Origin: JAAXHF01 sp965242605
GTDB lineage: Bacteria > Desulfobacterota > Binatia > Bin18
NCBI GenBank assembly: GCA_965242605.1
Contig: CBDESS010000001.1
Location: forward strand, 558,001-622,000
Direction of reading: 5' to 3'
Length of the DNA stretch: 64,000 nt
Positions 34,737-43,566 of the stretch are shown piece after piece. The notes under the pieces were generated by a model, which was given only the letters and a program-made list of their open reading frames with translations, searched no databases and was not told the origin of the DNA. Within the stretch, counting starts at the first letter, position 1. Every line of letters begins with the position of its first letter. Both the position numbers and the translations under genes were made by a program.

Positions 34737-37700
34737 GACGCCTTCCGCCTGTTTTTCCGACTCCCGGCTGGATACGCCGCTTCTTTGAGATACCGGGCGC
34801 TCAGTTCGGCCAGAGCGGCCAGAATGATGTTGCGCCGCCTTTCGCCGCTCTTCTTCAGGGCCGTATCGACCTGGGCAATCAGGTCGTCCACCTTGGCAAT
34901 CAGGTCGTTCACCTTCTTGCGTTCCCGGGCGGTGATATCAAACTCGTCATGGACCGGCGTCGGCCGGCCGTCCATACCAACCACGACCGCCATTGCATGG
35001 CGTTTGTCGGGTCGGCCCTTCACATGGGCAAAGACTTCGGCGCGGATGAACTGCTGCGCCAGCTCGGCAAGCTCAACCGTTGCCCGGTCAATATCGGAGT
35101 CTACCCAGTTGCGCGCCGGCGTGTTGGTAGCCATACTGGCCAAGCTCTCCATGTCCTCATTGCTCCCCTGGAACTGCGTAAGCCGGACGATAAAGGCTTC
35201 CAAACGGTGGTCGCCACCCAATTGACGGATATTCGCGGCGCGGGCGCGCAGTTCGGCCAGCATCGACGGCGAGGCATTCGGTGCTTGCAACTCGGCCAGC
35301 AAGGTTTCGCGCAAACGGTGTAGCATGGCGGGATAGGCTTGCTTCAACTCCATCAAGCCCCCACGCATGTGCTCCACAATCCGGCGCAGCGCCTCTTTTT
35401 CGCGGCTCTCAGCACCATCGCCCAGGACCTGGGGGATATCGTCAAAGATGAGCTTGTTCGGATCGTTGGCCTGCTTGAACACCTGTCGGACCTGTTTCGC
35501 ATTGGCGGAAAGGCGCTGGGTGCGGGCTACCCACGGCGGCAGCCGGTCATGGATTGCGACGAGGCCCTTGGCTACGTCAATGGGTTGCAGGTCGGTCAGG
35601 GTATTGTCTTCGTCGAGTTCACGGACAACGGCGGCCATGTCGGAGAGCAGACGGCGCGATTCATCCGACAGTTTCATCCAGCGAAGTTGAATGTCGGTCG
35701 GGTCCCGGGCCAGATACTCCACATCCAGGTCGGACAATCGGGCCTGAAAGATGCCCCGGCGATAGAAGGCGAGAGCGCGACGCTCAGACAGAATGAACGC
35801 CACTGCCAGCACCGGCAACAGGCCGTCTTTGATGCCGAACGGCGCGTGTCGCCAGATGTCGTATATCTCGGCAACCGATACCGAGCGGTCTGCGTTGGCC
35901 TTCAGAAAATTCCGTGCCGCTCGCCACACAGGTGTCAGGGAACAGGGGTCTTCGTCATTGGCTGTCGGTGCGACAAAGCTCCAGCCCTGAAGCGTTGTGC
36001 GGTACAGCCGTGTTTTCTCCAGCAGCGAAACGAACAGCCCACCTTCGGCGGGGAAGCCGTCTATGCCGAGACGCGCTTCACCCTCGTTCAGCACCATCCG
36101 CCGCAGCAAGGCGTTTTGCGCGGCTATGGCGTTGCTTGACGGCTTGATACGGTTCAGGAGTTCGTTAGACAGATGTGGCGCGTGCTTAAAGCGTGCGTCC
36201 GCTAACTCGGATGCCAGGCTGTTGAGTCCGGCGCGGGTCAGCGGCTTGGCGTCAGAGCCTGCGCGATACCACAGCGCGCTGTTGAACGCCCCCTCCAACT
36301 CGCTTTCCAGCCGCCCTTGGAGGGCGGCGAGGCGGGCTTGAACCTCACGGCGCGCAACACCGTCGCCTTGCAGTTCCGGCGTTTCGCGGCGCACACGCTC
36401 CAAGGCCAGCATTTCCCGCGCAAGTGGGACGATATCCAGGGCCTCCCGCGGAGTGCCGACCACAATATCCCATGTTTTCCGATCGACAGCGCGACGGCAG
36501 ATCGTCTCGATATCCTCTGCCAACTCGCCCTGAGTCGGGATAGTGAGGAAGAAAGCCCCGATAGCACCGGGCCGGGGCGTATAGTTGGCCGCGGCCTGTT
36601 CGAGCTCGGCCAGTGGCAGAAGCACCAGGTCGAGCCAGCGGAGCGTGCCCGTTTCGTGATAATGGCGCTTGGCCACAATGGGATGAAAGCCAGCAAGGAC
36701 GCCCAGCCTGGCAAAGTCTATGTCACTCTGAGCCGCCAGGGTCTGCTCCAGCGCGCGGTCAATGTCGAAGTCGCTGCCCTCGAAAACGCCGTAGGCAGCA
36801 CTGAACTTGCGGAAGATGATCAGCCTCCGGTTTTGCAACTCTTCCAGTGCTCTCGTCATCTCTTTGGGCTGGCAACCGGGCAGCGCAGCACGAAGCAAGG
36901 CAAAGCTGGCTGACAGGCCAGAGCGGTCTTTCAGCACATCTGCCAGCGCGATGGTCTTGAGCAGCCGGAGGTGCACATCCTCGCCCCCCATGCCTTCGCA
37001 ACGCTCCAGGGCCTCAACGGCCAAGGCCCAGCGGTGGCCGTCGGGCGAGGCCATGATGGAGGGTTCCAGGTTCATGTGGAGATAGTCCCACAGGCGGTCG
37101 GGGCTGTACAGTTCCCCGTCGGTGGCGTCGCGCAGAAAGTCCTGGAAGCCCTGCGGCTCAGCAGAGTTGAGAAATCCGAAGATGCTGCGTTGGTTCTGGC
37201 CGAACCGGCGGCGTGACAGGGGGCCAAGCAGGCAGGCCACGATGGGATGAAGCGGCCAGCAGTCTTCCAGCAGACGCGCCAAGTGTGGAGAACGCTTCAT
37301 TCCTTGGGTCAGCGCAGCCACATCTGCGGCCAAGACGCTCGGCTTTCCTGGCTGGTGTGTGCTCTCTATGGCCCGAGCCAGGAGGTCAATCTGTTCGTCC
37401 CCGCCGACATTGACGGCGAGGTCCACAAACCGACCCTGTATCTTGGCCCATTCGTCGCGCATCTCACGCGCCAGACGATGGGCGTACTCTTCAAACGCCT
37501 GATGCAGAATGCCGACAAGGAGCAACCGCCGCTTGCTGCGCGAAGCCAACTCGGCAAGCTGCTGAAAGAAATAGATGTCGGTCCCATCGTAGGCGGCCGC
37601 CTCCAGAAACTTGCCCATCTCGTCAATGAACACCACCAGGCCACCGCCGGCGCGGGGGTTCCGGCGGGCAACATCCCAGAGGGCGGCAAGAACCCGTTCC

Positions 37701-38152
37701 TCCTCCCAGGTCTGCGTGGCCCCGGCGGTCAGAGCTCCTTGCAGTCCGCTCGCCTCCAGAGCTTCGCCGATGACCTGCGCCGGGCGGGCGCGCCGACCGA
37801 CAACGGGCAGGATACGCCAGCCCTGAGTGCGGGGCGGCAGCGCGTTCCAGACAGTCGCCGCGGTGCTCTTGCCAAGGATCGACGCCGCACAGCGCCTGAG
37901 CGTGTCCTTGCCGTCGAGGAGAGCACTGAAGGCCACGGCCAGGCTCGACTTGCCACTGCCGTAGGGGCCGGTCCAGGTAAAGGCCCCCTGGCCGTTCTCG
38001 GCAACATGACGCGCCAGGGTCTTGAGGAGGTCGGCGGATGACCGCGGGCAGATGAAGCCGTCGAGGGCTGCCGGGTCGGCAAGGTCCGTGTCAATGCGGA
38101 TCGCGCGCTGAAAGCGCCGGGCGATATGGACCCGAGCGGCCAAGGTCATCAT
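34733..38152 (-). CDS. sspC: SspC-like large P-loop ATPase
   Basis: 1139 residues. Walker A is GPYGSGKS (62-69) and Walker B LVVFIDEM (172-179); the remainder is a long helical protein without a catalytic motif I can name. The N-terminus begins like other phosphorothioation ATPases with an AAA-type fold. In SspABCD this ATPase drives the modification step with the nickase and pyrophosphatase. It overlaps both neighbours by 4 bases (TGA inside ATGA at 38149-38152; GTGA at 34733-34736), so stoichiometry is probably set by coupled translation. Assigned mainly from size, ATPase motifs and place between DUF4007 and DndC-like genes. Confidence 0.8.
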   Translation of the reverse strand: MMTLAARVHIARRFQRAIRIDTDLADPAALDGFICPRSSADLLKTLARHVAENGQGAFTWTGPYGSGKSSLAVAFSALLDGKDTLRRCAASILGKSTAATVWNALPPRTQGWRILPVVGRRARPAQVIGEALEASGLQGALTAGATQTWEEERVLAALWDVARRNPRAGGGLVVFIDEMGKFLEAAAYDGTDIYFFQQLAELASRSKRRLLLVGILHQAFEEYAHRLAREMRDEWAKIQGRFVDLAVNVGGDEQIDLLARAIESTHQPGKPSVLAADVAALTQGMKRSPHLARLLEDCWPLHPIVACLLGPLSRRRFGQNQRSIFGFLNSAEPQGFQDFLRDATDGELYSPDRLWDYLHMNLEPSIMASPDGHRWALAVEALERCEGMGGEDVHLRLLKTIALADVLKDRSGLSASFALLRAALPGCQPKEMTRALEELQNRRLIIFRKFSAAYGVFEGSDFDIDRALEQTLAAQSDIDFARLGVLAGFHPIVAKRHYHETGTLRWLDLVLLPLAELEQAAANYTPRPGAIGAFFLTIPTQGELAEDIETICRRAVDRKTWDIVVGTPREALDIVPLAREMLALERVRRETPELQGDGVARREVQARLAALQGRLESELEGAFNSALWYRAGSDAKPLTRAGLNSLASELADARFKHAPHLSNELLNRIKPSSNAIAAQNALLRRMVLNEGEARLGIDGFPAEGGLFVSLLEKTRLYRTTLQGWSFVAPTANDEDPCSLTPVWRAARNFLKANADRSVSVAEIYDIWRHAPFGIKDGLLPVLAVAFILSERRALAFYRRGIFQARLSDLDVEYLARDPTDIQLRWMKLSDESRRLLSDMAAVVRELDEDNTLTDLQPIDVAKGLVAIHDRLPPWVARTQRLSANAKQVRQVFKQANDPNKLIFDDIPQVLGDGAESREKEALRRIVEHMRGGLMELKQAYPAMLHRLRETLLAELQAPNASPSMLAELRARAANIRQLGGDHRLEAFIVRLTQFQGSNEDMESLASMATNTPARNWVDSDIDRATVELAELAQQFIRAEVFAHVKGRPDKRHAMAVVVGMDGRPTPVHDEFDITARERKKVNDLIAKVDDLIAQVDTALKKSGERRRNIILAALAELSARYLKEAAYPAGSRKNRRKAS

Positions 38153-39105
38153 AAAGCGTCCCTCTGATGAACACTGTAGTCCAGCCCGATGAAGTCAAGC
38201 GCAGACCCAGTACCCGGTTTGCGGTTGCGGATGAGCTGCTTGAGCCCAGCCGTCTCCGACCATGCGTAGAGACCACGACCGACATTTTCCAGTTCAGCAA
38301 GCAGGTCCACCACATCGTTTTCGTCCAGCAGAAAAACCCGACCGGGTGACCCGGGCGCGTGGGCAAGCGCTTCAAAGGAGAGGGTTTGCGCCCTTGGCGA
38401 AAACTGAGTCCAGAAGTCCGTGACCGCGTAGCAGAACACGCCAGGGCCGAGTGAACGCTTCGGCCCGCGGACGAACCTGAACCCGTCGCGCTGGCCGGTC
38501 GATCTCATCAGGCCCAACTCGGTCAAGGGCGATTCAAGAGCATCTTCCTGGCCGGCTCGCCGTGGTAAACGCTGGGCAACATAGGTCCGCACAAAACAGG
38601 TCACGTCTCTTCTGATGGTGGCGGTAGATGCCTTTGCCCACGCGCGAGCCTCGGCGAGCTGCTTGACAGCTGTGACCAGGGTCTCGCGTTCAAAGAATGG
38701 AGTCGGATGGTGGTTGAAGGCCCAGAACCAGGTGGTCTTGTTGGGGCGACCGCACAGATGCCAGTGGACCAGCCAGGAGGTGGCCGGGTCTTCCATATAG
38801 GGGTCAAGCCCGCCTGTATCGAACAGCAGCCGCCCCAGAGCGGTCGTGATGATCCGGTCCCTTCCTGCGTCCTCAATGACGCCGGCCGCCGTTGCCCAAT
38901 GGCGCATGGAAGATACCATATTCTTGCCGACGCCGAACCGGGCTATCGCGGCTTCGTCAGAGAAAACCGACTTGCTATGCGCCTGGGCTTCGGTGGCCCG
39001 CACCGCGTCAAACGCCTTTTTCAGCCATCCGTAGCGCAGCGGAAAGGTCTCGTGGCCCGACAGTTGCGGGCGGTAGTCAGCCTGGTATAAGGGCCCCCGG
39101 GGCAT
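38149..39105 (-). CDS. sspB: SspB-like DUF4007 protein (predicted nickase)
   Basis: 318 residues. The DUF4007 opening SGHETFPLRYGWLKKAFDAV and FGVGKNMVSSMRHWATAAGV are characteristic. SspB proteins nick DNA as part of single-strand phosphorothioate insertion. Starts at ATG 39105 and is divergent from sspA with only 38 bp between start codons, so both promoters must overlap. First gene of the minus-strand sspBCD operon. Confidence 0.87.
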   Translation of the reverse strand: MPRGPLYQADYRPQLSGHETFPLRYGWLKKAFDAVRATEAQAHSKSVFSDEAAIARFGVGKNMVSSMRHWATAAGVIEDAGRDRIITTALGRLLFDTGGLDPYMEDPATSWLVHWHLCGRPNKTTWFWAFNHHPTPFFERETLVTAVKQLAEARAWAKASTATIRRDVTCFVRTYVAQRLPRRAGQEDALESPLTELGLMRSTGQRDGFRFVRGPKRSLGPGVFCYAVTDFWTQFSPRAQTLSFEALAHAPGSPGRVFLLDENDVVDLLAELENVGRGLYAWSETAGLKQLIRNRKPGTGSALDFIGLDYSVHQRDAL

Positions 39106-39143
39106 GGTTCTGTACCTGAGAAGACAAGGTTCACCTCCATCCT
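39106..39143. promoter_or_regulatory. Short divergent promoter region between sspA and sspB
   Basis: Only 38 bp separates the two start codons. No clear Shine-Dalgarno is present on either side. Any promoters must extend into the opposite coding sequences, so transcription of sspA and sspBCD is probably mutually exclusive or jointly regulated. Confidence 0.5.
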
Positions 39144-40331
39144 ATGGAGTTCACACCGGAAAGTCGAGGCTGCATATACGCCGATTACCAGGCGACCACG
39201 CCTGTTGATCGGCGGGTGGTGGATGCGATGAAGCCGTACTGGCGCGAGGCCTTCGGCAACCCGCATTCGAGCGATCACATCATAGGCTGGCGGGCGGCTG
39301 AGGCGGTTCGCCGGGCGGCGGAAGCGGTGGCAGCGCTGATTGGCGCGGACGCGGACGAGGTGTTCTTTACCTCGGGGGCAACTGAGGCGAATAACTTGGC
39401 CTTGCTCGGCTTGGCGCGGCGAGCACCCGCGGGGCAGCGGCGCATCCTGGTCAGCGCGATCGAGCATAAGTGCGTGCTGGCCGCGGCCCGGTCGCTCGCA
39501 GAGCGTAAAGGGTTTGCGGTAGAGACGATTCCGGTGGATAGCGAAGGCTTCGTTGACCTGGACGCGCTGGCAGAGCGACTTGACCAAACGGTGCTTGTGG
39601 TGTCGGTCATGGCCGTCAACAACGAAGTCGGAACGATTCAGGATATCCCCCGTATTGCCGCGCTGCTCGCTCGGCACGGCGTCGTGTTGCACTGCGATGC
39701 AGCCCAAGGGCCGTGCGCTGTTGAGCTGGGCGAGCTGGCCGCCTGTGCCGACCTTATCAGCCTGTCTGGTCACAAGATGTATGGCCCGCAGGGGATTGGC
39801 GCGCTCTACATTCGCCGTGAACTGCAAGAGCACATTGAGCCGCTGAGTTATGGCGGCGGGCAGCAAGGCGGGCTGCGTTCCGGCACCGTCCCGCTAGCAC
39901 TGTGTGTCGGCATGGCGGCCGCGGCCGAGATCGTCCGCACGCCGGAAGGGGCTGAGGAGCGCCGGCGGGTGGCGCGACAGCGGGACAGGTTTGTGGAACT
40001 GCTGCACGCCGGCGGGTTTCCTGTTGCGGTCAACGGGCCGGCGGGCGAGCGGCGGCATCCGGGCAATGCCAACCTGCGGTTTGGCGGGTTTCAGGCGCAG
40101 GATGTTCTGGGTGCGCTGCAACCCCGGCTGGCGGCGTCGAGCGGCGCGGCGTGTACCTCGGGAATGCCTGAGCCGTCCCATGTGCTGCGCGCTCTGGGGC
40201 TGGGTGCGGCCGAGGCGGAAGCGTCGGTCCGGTTCAGCTTTGGGCGGTTTACGACGGACGAGGAGGTTGAACGGGCCGGCAGCCTGGTTGGGGAGGCGCT
40301 CGAGGCCCTCGCCGTGGAAGGGCGGGCGTAG
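39144..40331 (+). CDS. sspA: SspA/DndA-type cysteine desulfurase
   Basis: 395 residues, PLP-dependent class V. It supplies sulfur from cysteine. Motifs are YADYQATTPVD, FTSGATEANNLAL, HCDAAQG, the PLP lysine in SLSGHKMYGP and the catalytic cysteine loop SSGAACTSG. It is a paralogue of iscS at 56913-58133 but is less like that housekeeping form (GLRSGTVPLALCVGM). Divergent from sspBCD, as dndA is from dndBCDE in some hosts, and adjacency makes the SspA role the best reading. Confidence 0.85.
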   Translation: MEFTPESRGCIYADYQATTPVDRRVVDAMKPYWREAFGNPHSSDHIIGWRAAEAVRRAAEAVAALIGADADEVFFTSGATEANNLALLGLARRAPAGQRRILVSAIEHKCVLAAARSLAERKGFAVETIPVDSEGFVDLDALAERLDQTVLVVSVMAVNNEVGTIQDIPRIAALLARHGVVLHCDAAQGPCAVELGELAACADLISLSGHKMYGPQGIGALYIRRELQEHIEPLSYGGGQQGGLRSGTVPLALCVGMAAAAEIVRTPEGAEERRRVARQRDRFVELLHAGGFPVAVNGPAGERRHPGNANLRFGGFQAQDVLGALQPRLAASSGAACTSGMPEPSHVLRALGLGAAEAEASVRFSFGRFTTDEEVERAGSLVGEALEALAVEGRA

Positions 40332-40355
40332 TGCAGGACGGCGAAGCAGGTCCCC

Positions 40356-40385
40356 CCTGGGATCGCGGGCATCCTGCCCGCCCTA
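40356..40385. repeat. Dispersed hairpin repeat, copy 2
   Basis: CCCTGGGATCGCGGGC, a 5-base loop, then GCCCGCCC. It is the reverse-oriented partner of the copy at 28115-28145, with 26 of 29 matching bases. It sits at the junction of the sspA gene end and the LLM gene end, so it borders the defence island. Confidence 0.7.
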
Positions 40386-41405
40386 GCTCAGCCCGCAGGC
40401 CTCGGCGATGAGTTCATACGACCGCCGGCGGTCGGCAAAGGCATAACAGATTGTCACCACACCCAGGTCGGAGGTCTGGTACTGCTCGGCCAGCCGCTCG
40501 AGCCTGGCTTTGACCTGCTCGGGGTCGCCGTCGATAGTGACCCGGCCCTGTTGCTCCAGATAGGCCCGCTCTTGAGGGCTGTAGGGATAGGTCTCGGCTT
40601 CTTCAACCGGCGGCACCCCGGTCCCCCGGCCGCGGATGATGTTGAGGCGGACGAGGTTGCGGCTCAGGGCCAGCCGCCGGGCGGTCTCTTCGGTCTCGGC
40701 GCATAAGACCTGGGCGGCAACATTCACCCGTGGTTCGGCCAGGTGCTCAGAAGGGCGGAACTGACGCCGGTAGTGCTCCACAACGGCCGGGCCGTGCTCC
40801 ACGCCGACGCCGAAGAAATGGGCATAGCTGAACGGCAGCCCGCGCTCCGCGGCCAGCAACGCCGAATCAATGCCCGAGCCCAGCAGCCACACCTCAGGCA
40901 GGCTGGTAGCCGGGCTTGGCCCGGCTTTGACCGCGGCAAAGGGGTGGCCGGGGTCCATGCTGTCGCCCAGGTAGGAGATGAGGTGATCGACCTGTTCGGG
41001 AAAATGCTGGATGTCGCGCATCGGGCCGGGGTAGGCCAGGGCCGCGGCGGTACGTTGGTCGCTGCCCGGTGCGCGGCCAATGCCGAGGTCAATCCGACCC
41101 GGGTACAGGGACTCCAGCAGCCGAAAGGTTTCGGCCACCTTGAGCGCGCTGTAGTGGGACAGCATAACCCCGCCGCTGCCGACCCGCAGCCGGCTGGTGC
41201 GGGCCGCAATCTGGCCGACCATGAGCTCGGGGCAGGTGCCGGCAAAGCCGGGCAGGCTGTGGTGTTCGGCAACCCAATAGCGCTGATAGCCAAGCGCCTC
41301 AACCGCCTCGGCCAGGGCGATGGTTTCGCGCAGCGCATCCCCGGCGCTTCCGCCTTTGCGGACCGGAGACTGATCGACAACGCTGAGGCTGAGCTGAGGC
41401 GGCAT
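40383..41405 (-). CDS. LLM-class flavin-dependent oxidoreductase, group 1 (TIGR03558-like)
   Basis: 340 residues. Strong group-1 signature: LSVVDQSPV near the start, YWVAEHHSLPGFAG, RLRVGSGGVMLSHYSALKVAETF and GRIDLGIGRAPGSD. These are FMN-using luciferase-like enzymes of unknown substrate. ATG 41405 lies 29 bases after the DOPA-dioxygenase-like gene, and the three minus-strand genes 42099-40383 may form one operon. The end abuts the dispersed repeat. Confidence 0.9.
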   Translation of the reverse strand: MPPQLSLSVVDQSPVRKGGSAGDALRETIALAEAVEALGYQRYWVAEHHSLPGFAGTCPELMVGQIAARTSRLRVGSGGVMLSHYSALKVAETFRLLESLYPGRIDLGIGRAPGSDQRTAAALAYPGPMRDIQHFPEQVDHLISYLGDSMDPGHPFAAVKAGPSPATSLPEVWLLGSGIDSALLAAERGLPFSYAHFFGVGVEHGPAVVEHYRRQFRPSEHLAEPRVNVAAQVLCAETEETARRLALSRNLVRLNIIRGRGTGVPPVEEAETYPYSPQERAYLEQQGRVTIDGDPEQVKARLERLAEQYQTSDLGVVTICYAFADRRRSYELIAEACGLS

Positions 41406-41434
41406 GGAGGGGCAGGCGTAACGGGCGGTCGGCG

Positions 41435-41812
41435 TCAGGCCTTGGCCTGGGCGCGTTTTCTGGCCGCCATTTTTTTCATAAAGCCGAGCTTCAGCCGCAG
41501 CCGGCGGCCCAGCCACAGGGCGTTGTCCGAATGGTCGGCTACATCGTCACCCGTCTGGGGATGGATCAGTACATTCAAGCCCTTGTGGTTCAGCATCAGC
41601 CAGGGCACGAGTTGGCCGAACTGCTCAGGGGTGAATGTCACCTGATACATCCACTGCGGATGCGGCCCGACCGCCTTGAAGTGGATGCGGCCCAGCACGA
41701 CATCAAAGCGCTCGGCGAGGCCGTCCCGCACCTGCTCCGCGGCCGGCTGGGTGTCGCGGTCAAAATAGACATGGACGTGATAGTTTCTGATGGTGGACGA
41801 CTCTGTTGGCAT
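41435..41812 (-). CDS. DOPA 4,5-dioxygenase-like protein
   Basis: 125 residues. The family motifs are YHVHVYFD near the N-terminus (first His pair), IHFKAVGPHPQWMYQV, and NHKGLNVLIHPQTGDDVADHS near the C-terminus. Fungal relatives open DOPA to betalamic-acid precursors, but bacterial members have unknown roles. ATG 41812 gives the normal length; the longer upstream frame has no match. Followed after 29 bases by the LLM gene. Confidence 0.87.
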   Translation of the reverse strand: MPTESSTIRNYHVHVYFDRDTQPAAEQVRDGLAERFDVVLGRIHFKAVGPHPQWMYQVTFTPEQFGQLVPWLMLNHKGLNVLIHPQTGDDVADHSDNALWLGRRLRLKLGFMKKMAARKRAQAKA

Positions 41813-41829
41813 CACCCCGGCCCCCCGTG

Positions 41830-42099
41830 TCACTCTACCCAGCCGTGCTGGAGGGTATGCACAGTGCCCGGCGGATACCACCATTCGCCACGCCTGCACA
41901 GCGGGCACCGCCTCGGCATCCCGCCTCCGGCGTATTCCGGTACGCCGGCCAGGGATTTGACCGCCCCAGAGAAGCGTCCACCCCGTTGGACTCTCTTGGT
42001 CAGCATATACAGACCCATCTCGCACTCCGGGCAGGAAAGAATTGTCCCCGAATGCAGGGCGGACAGGAACGTAATCTCGTCAGGTGCAGGGCGAGGCAT
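41830..42099 (-). CDS. Small zinc-ribbon protein
   Basis: 89 residues with two CxxC pairs (CPECEMG and CPLCRRG) typical of a zinc ribbon, ending in EWWYPPGTVHTLQ. ATG 42099 has GGGGGAG upstream. First gene of a likely three-gene minus-strand operon with the DOPA-dioxygenase-like and LLM genes. Function unknown. Confidence 0.62.
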   Translation of the reverse strand: MPRPAPDEITFLSALHSGTILSCPECEMGLYMLTKRVQRGGRFSGAVKSLAGVPEYAGGGMPRRCPLCRRGEWWYPPGTVHTLQHGWVE

Positions 42100-42114
42100 G
42101 GTCTCCCCCTTCAC

Positions 42115-42180
42115 GGTTCAGCCGTTTCCCTGGAAATAGCAGAAATCACCGCTGCCCCGCAACTGTCCAGGCAGGGATGT
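42115..42180 (+). promoter_or_regulatory. Orphan cobalamin-riboswitch-like element
   Basis: GAAATCACCGCTGCCCCGC and the following AACTGT match the B12-box core (AAAATCCGGCGCTGCCCCCGC, AACTGT in most cobalamin riboswitches), with a GGAA-containing element just before it. The 3' part with the final GxCxGGAGACC is not clear. No plus-strand gene lies directly downstream, so it is either a relic or reads antisense into the 43412-42180 gene. Confidence 0.35.
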
Positions 42181-43412
42181 CACGAGGTTTGCCTGTGCTG
42201 GCGTCGCGCGGCCTGCACACGGGCGGCGAACTCGGCCGGTTTCATAATCAGCGAGCCGGGCGCATTTTCCTGCTGGTGCTGTTCGTGATAGTGGACGGCG
42301 ATGCTCTGGCGGACGAACTCCTCACAGAAGGGGATACCTTTGCCGCTTGGATCGCCTTTTTTCAGGGCCAGCGAGACCGCCAGGGCACGTTTGGCGCTGT
42401 CAAGCTGAGAGCGGGCGGCCAGGTGAAACGCGGTCTCTTCAAGGCGTCGGGCATAGACGCGGGCGCTCTCCCCGCTGAACAGCTCGGCCAAAACGGTGTC
42501 AAGAATGCCCTGGACCCGGTCCTGCTGCTGGTATTTGTTGAGGACGAGGGGGCTGTCCTGGGTCTGGGTCATTTGCTCGATATACGGCTTGGCCTGGTCC
42601 TGGTTGAGCAGCCAGCGTTGGAGCTCGTGCACCTCAAACAGCCGGTTTGAGGTGCTGAGCCAGGTTTCCTCGGCGGCAACCGAGGCCGGGTCAAGGCTGT
42701 CGGTCAGGGACGGCTGGCCCGGCTCGGCAGGACCGGAGAGCAGGTGTGAGCGCAGGGCCGGATAGGTCTCAATAGACGGGTGTTCGGTCTGGCCGCCGGA
42801 CTTGGCCACGGCCCGCTCATAGCCCTCAGACATGAGAAAGTCACAATAGCGCCAGGGTGCTCCAACCAGCGCAATCTGATGGTGCCGGGCGAGGTCCTGA
42901 CGGGCCAGCCTGATGCCCTTGCGGCTGACTTCGGCGGCCTCAATCCGGCGCATCCCGTCGGGCTCGTTGACCAGGGCCGACAGGTGGTGCAGCCCGCCGC
43001 CAATGCGCGGCTTGACCAGCCACACCAGGCGGTCTCCACGCCCGTCCATAGACGACAGATAGCCCTCTGGCTCAATCGGGGTCAGGACGGATCTGCCCGG
43101 CCCCTGGTCGGGCCGCTCAACCGGCACGCCCTTTTGCGAGAGTTTATACAGCGAGCGGTGGATGGCCCGCCGCAGAGGTTTGTCCGGCTTGTCGGCCCTG
43201 GCCTCCCAGTTGAGCAGCAGCCGGGCAGCCCCGGGGACGGCATAATCCCCGAGCAACGTGACCAGGGCCAGGTCAGCCCCAGGGTCTTGCCCCAGGCGGG
43301 CTTGCAGCTCGTCAAGCGACACACTCCCGTCCTGGAGCCGAGCCAGACTGATCCCCCATTCGTCTATTACCTTCTTGCCCGCGGCCAAGCGTGGGTCGGC
43401 TTTTTTTGCCAT
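42180..43412 (-). CDS. Conserved hypothetical protein
   Basis: 410 residues from ATG 43412 with GGAGGGG upstream. No catalytic motif or membrane segment is visible. The protein is mostly helical, with a basic N-terminus (MAKKADPRLAAGKK), a middle with LVWLVKPRIGGGLHHLSALV, and a C-terminus rich in Gln and Arg. A HEAT-like repeat fold is conceivable but unproven. Stands alone; no functional partner is suggested by the neighbours. Confidence 0.6.
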   Translation of the reverse strand: MAKKADPRLAAGKKVIDEWGISLARLQDGSVSLDELQARLGQDPGADLALVTLLGDYAVPGAARLLLNWEARADKPDKPLRRAIHRSLYKLSQKGVPVERPDQGPGRSVLTPIEPEGYLSSMDGRGDRLVWLVKPRIGGGLHHLSALVNEPDGMRRIEAAEVSRKGIRLARQDLARHHQIALVGAPWRYCDFLMSEGYERAVAKSGGQTEHPSIETYPALRSHLLSGPAEPGQPSLTDSLDPASVAAEETWLSTSNRLFEVHELQRWLLNQDQAKPYIEQMTQTQDSPLVLNKYQQQDRVQGILDTVLAELFSGESARVYARRLEETAFHLAARSQLDSAKRALAVSLALKKGDPSGKGIPFCEEFVRQSIAVHYHEQHQQENAPGSLIMKPAEFAARVQAARRQHRQTS

Positions 43413-43566
43413 ACACCCCTCCAGAGGAAGACGGGAGTACCTTAGCCAGCCGCCTTTGCTGCTGTCAATGGCAGGGGCCGGACCCGGCCGCCGCCGGCCA
43501 TTCCTGATAGACGGGGGGCGCATCTTGAAGCCCCCGCCACCCAACTGCTACAGATAGAGGTCAGCA

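Noticed and set aside
33894..39105. Calling the island Dnd (DndBCDE) or BREX
   Set aside because: DndB/DndE and PglZ/BrxL are absent; DUF4007 beside a PAPS-reductase protein and a large ATPase fits SspBCD better.
40356..40385. Intrinsic terminator for sspA
   Set aside because: The hairpin lacks a T-tract and a near copy occurs upstream of an unrelated gene, so it is better treated as a dispersed repeat.
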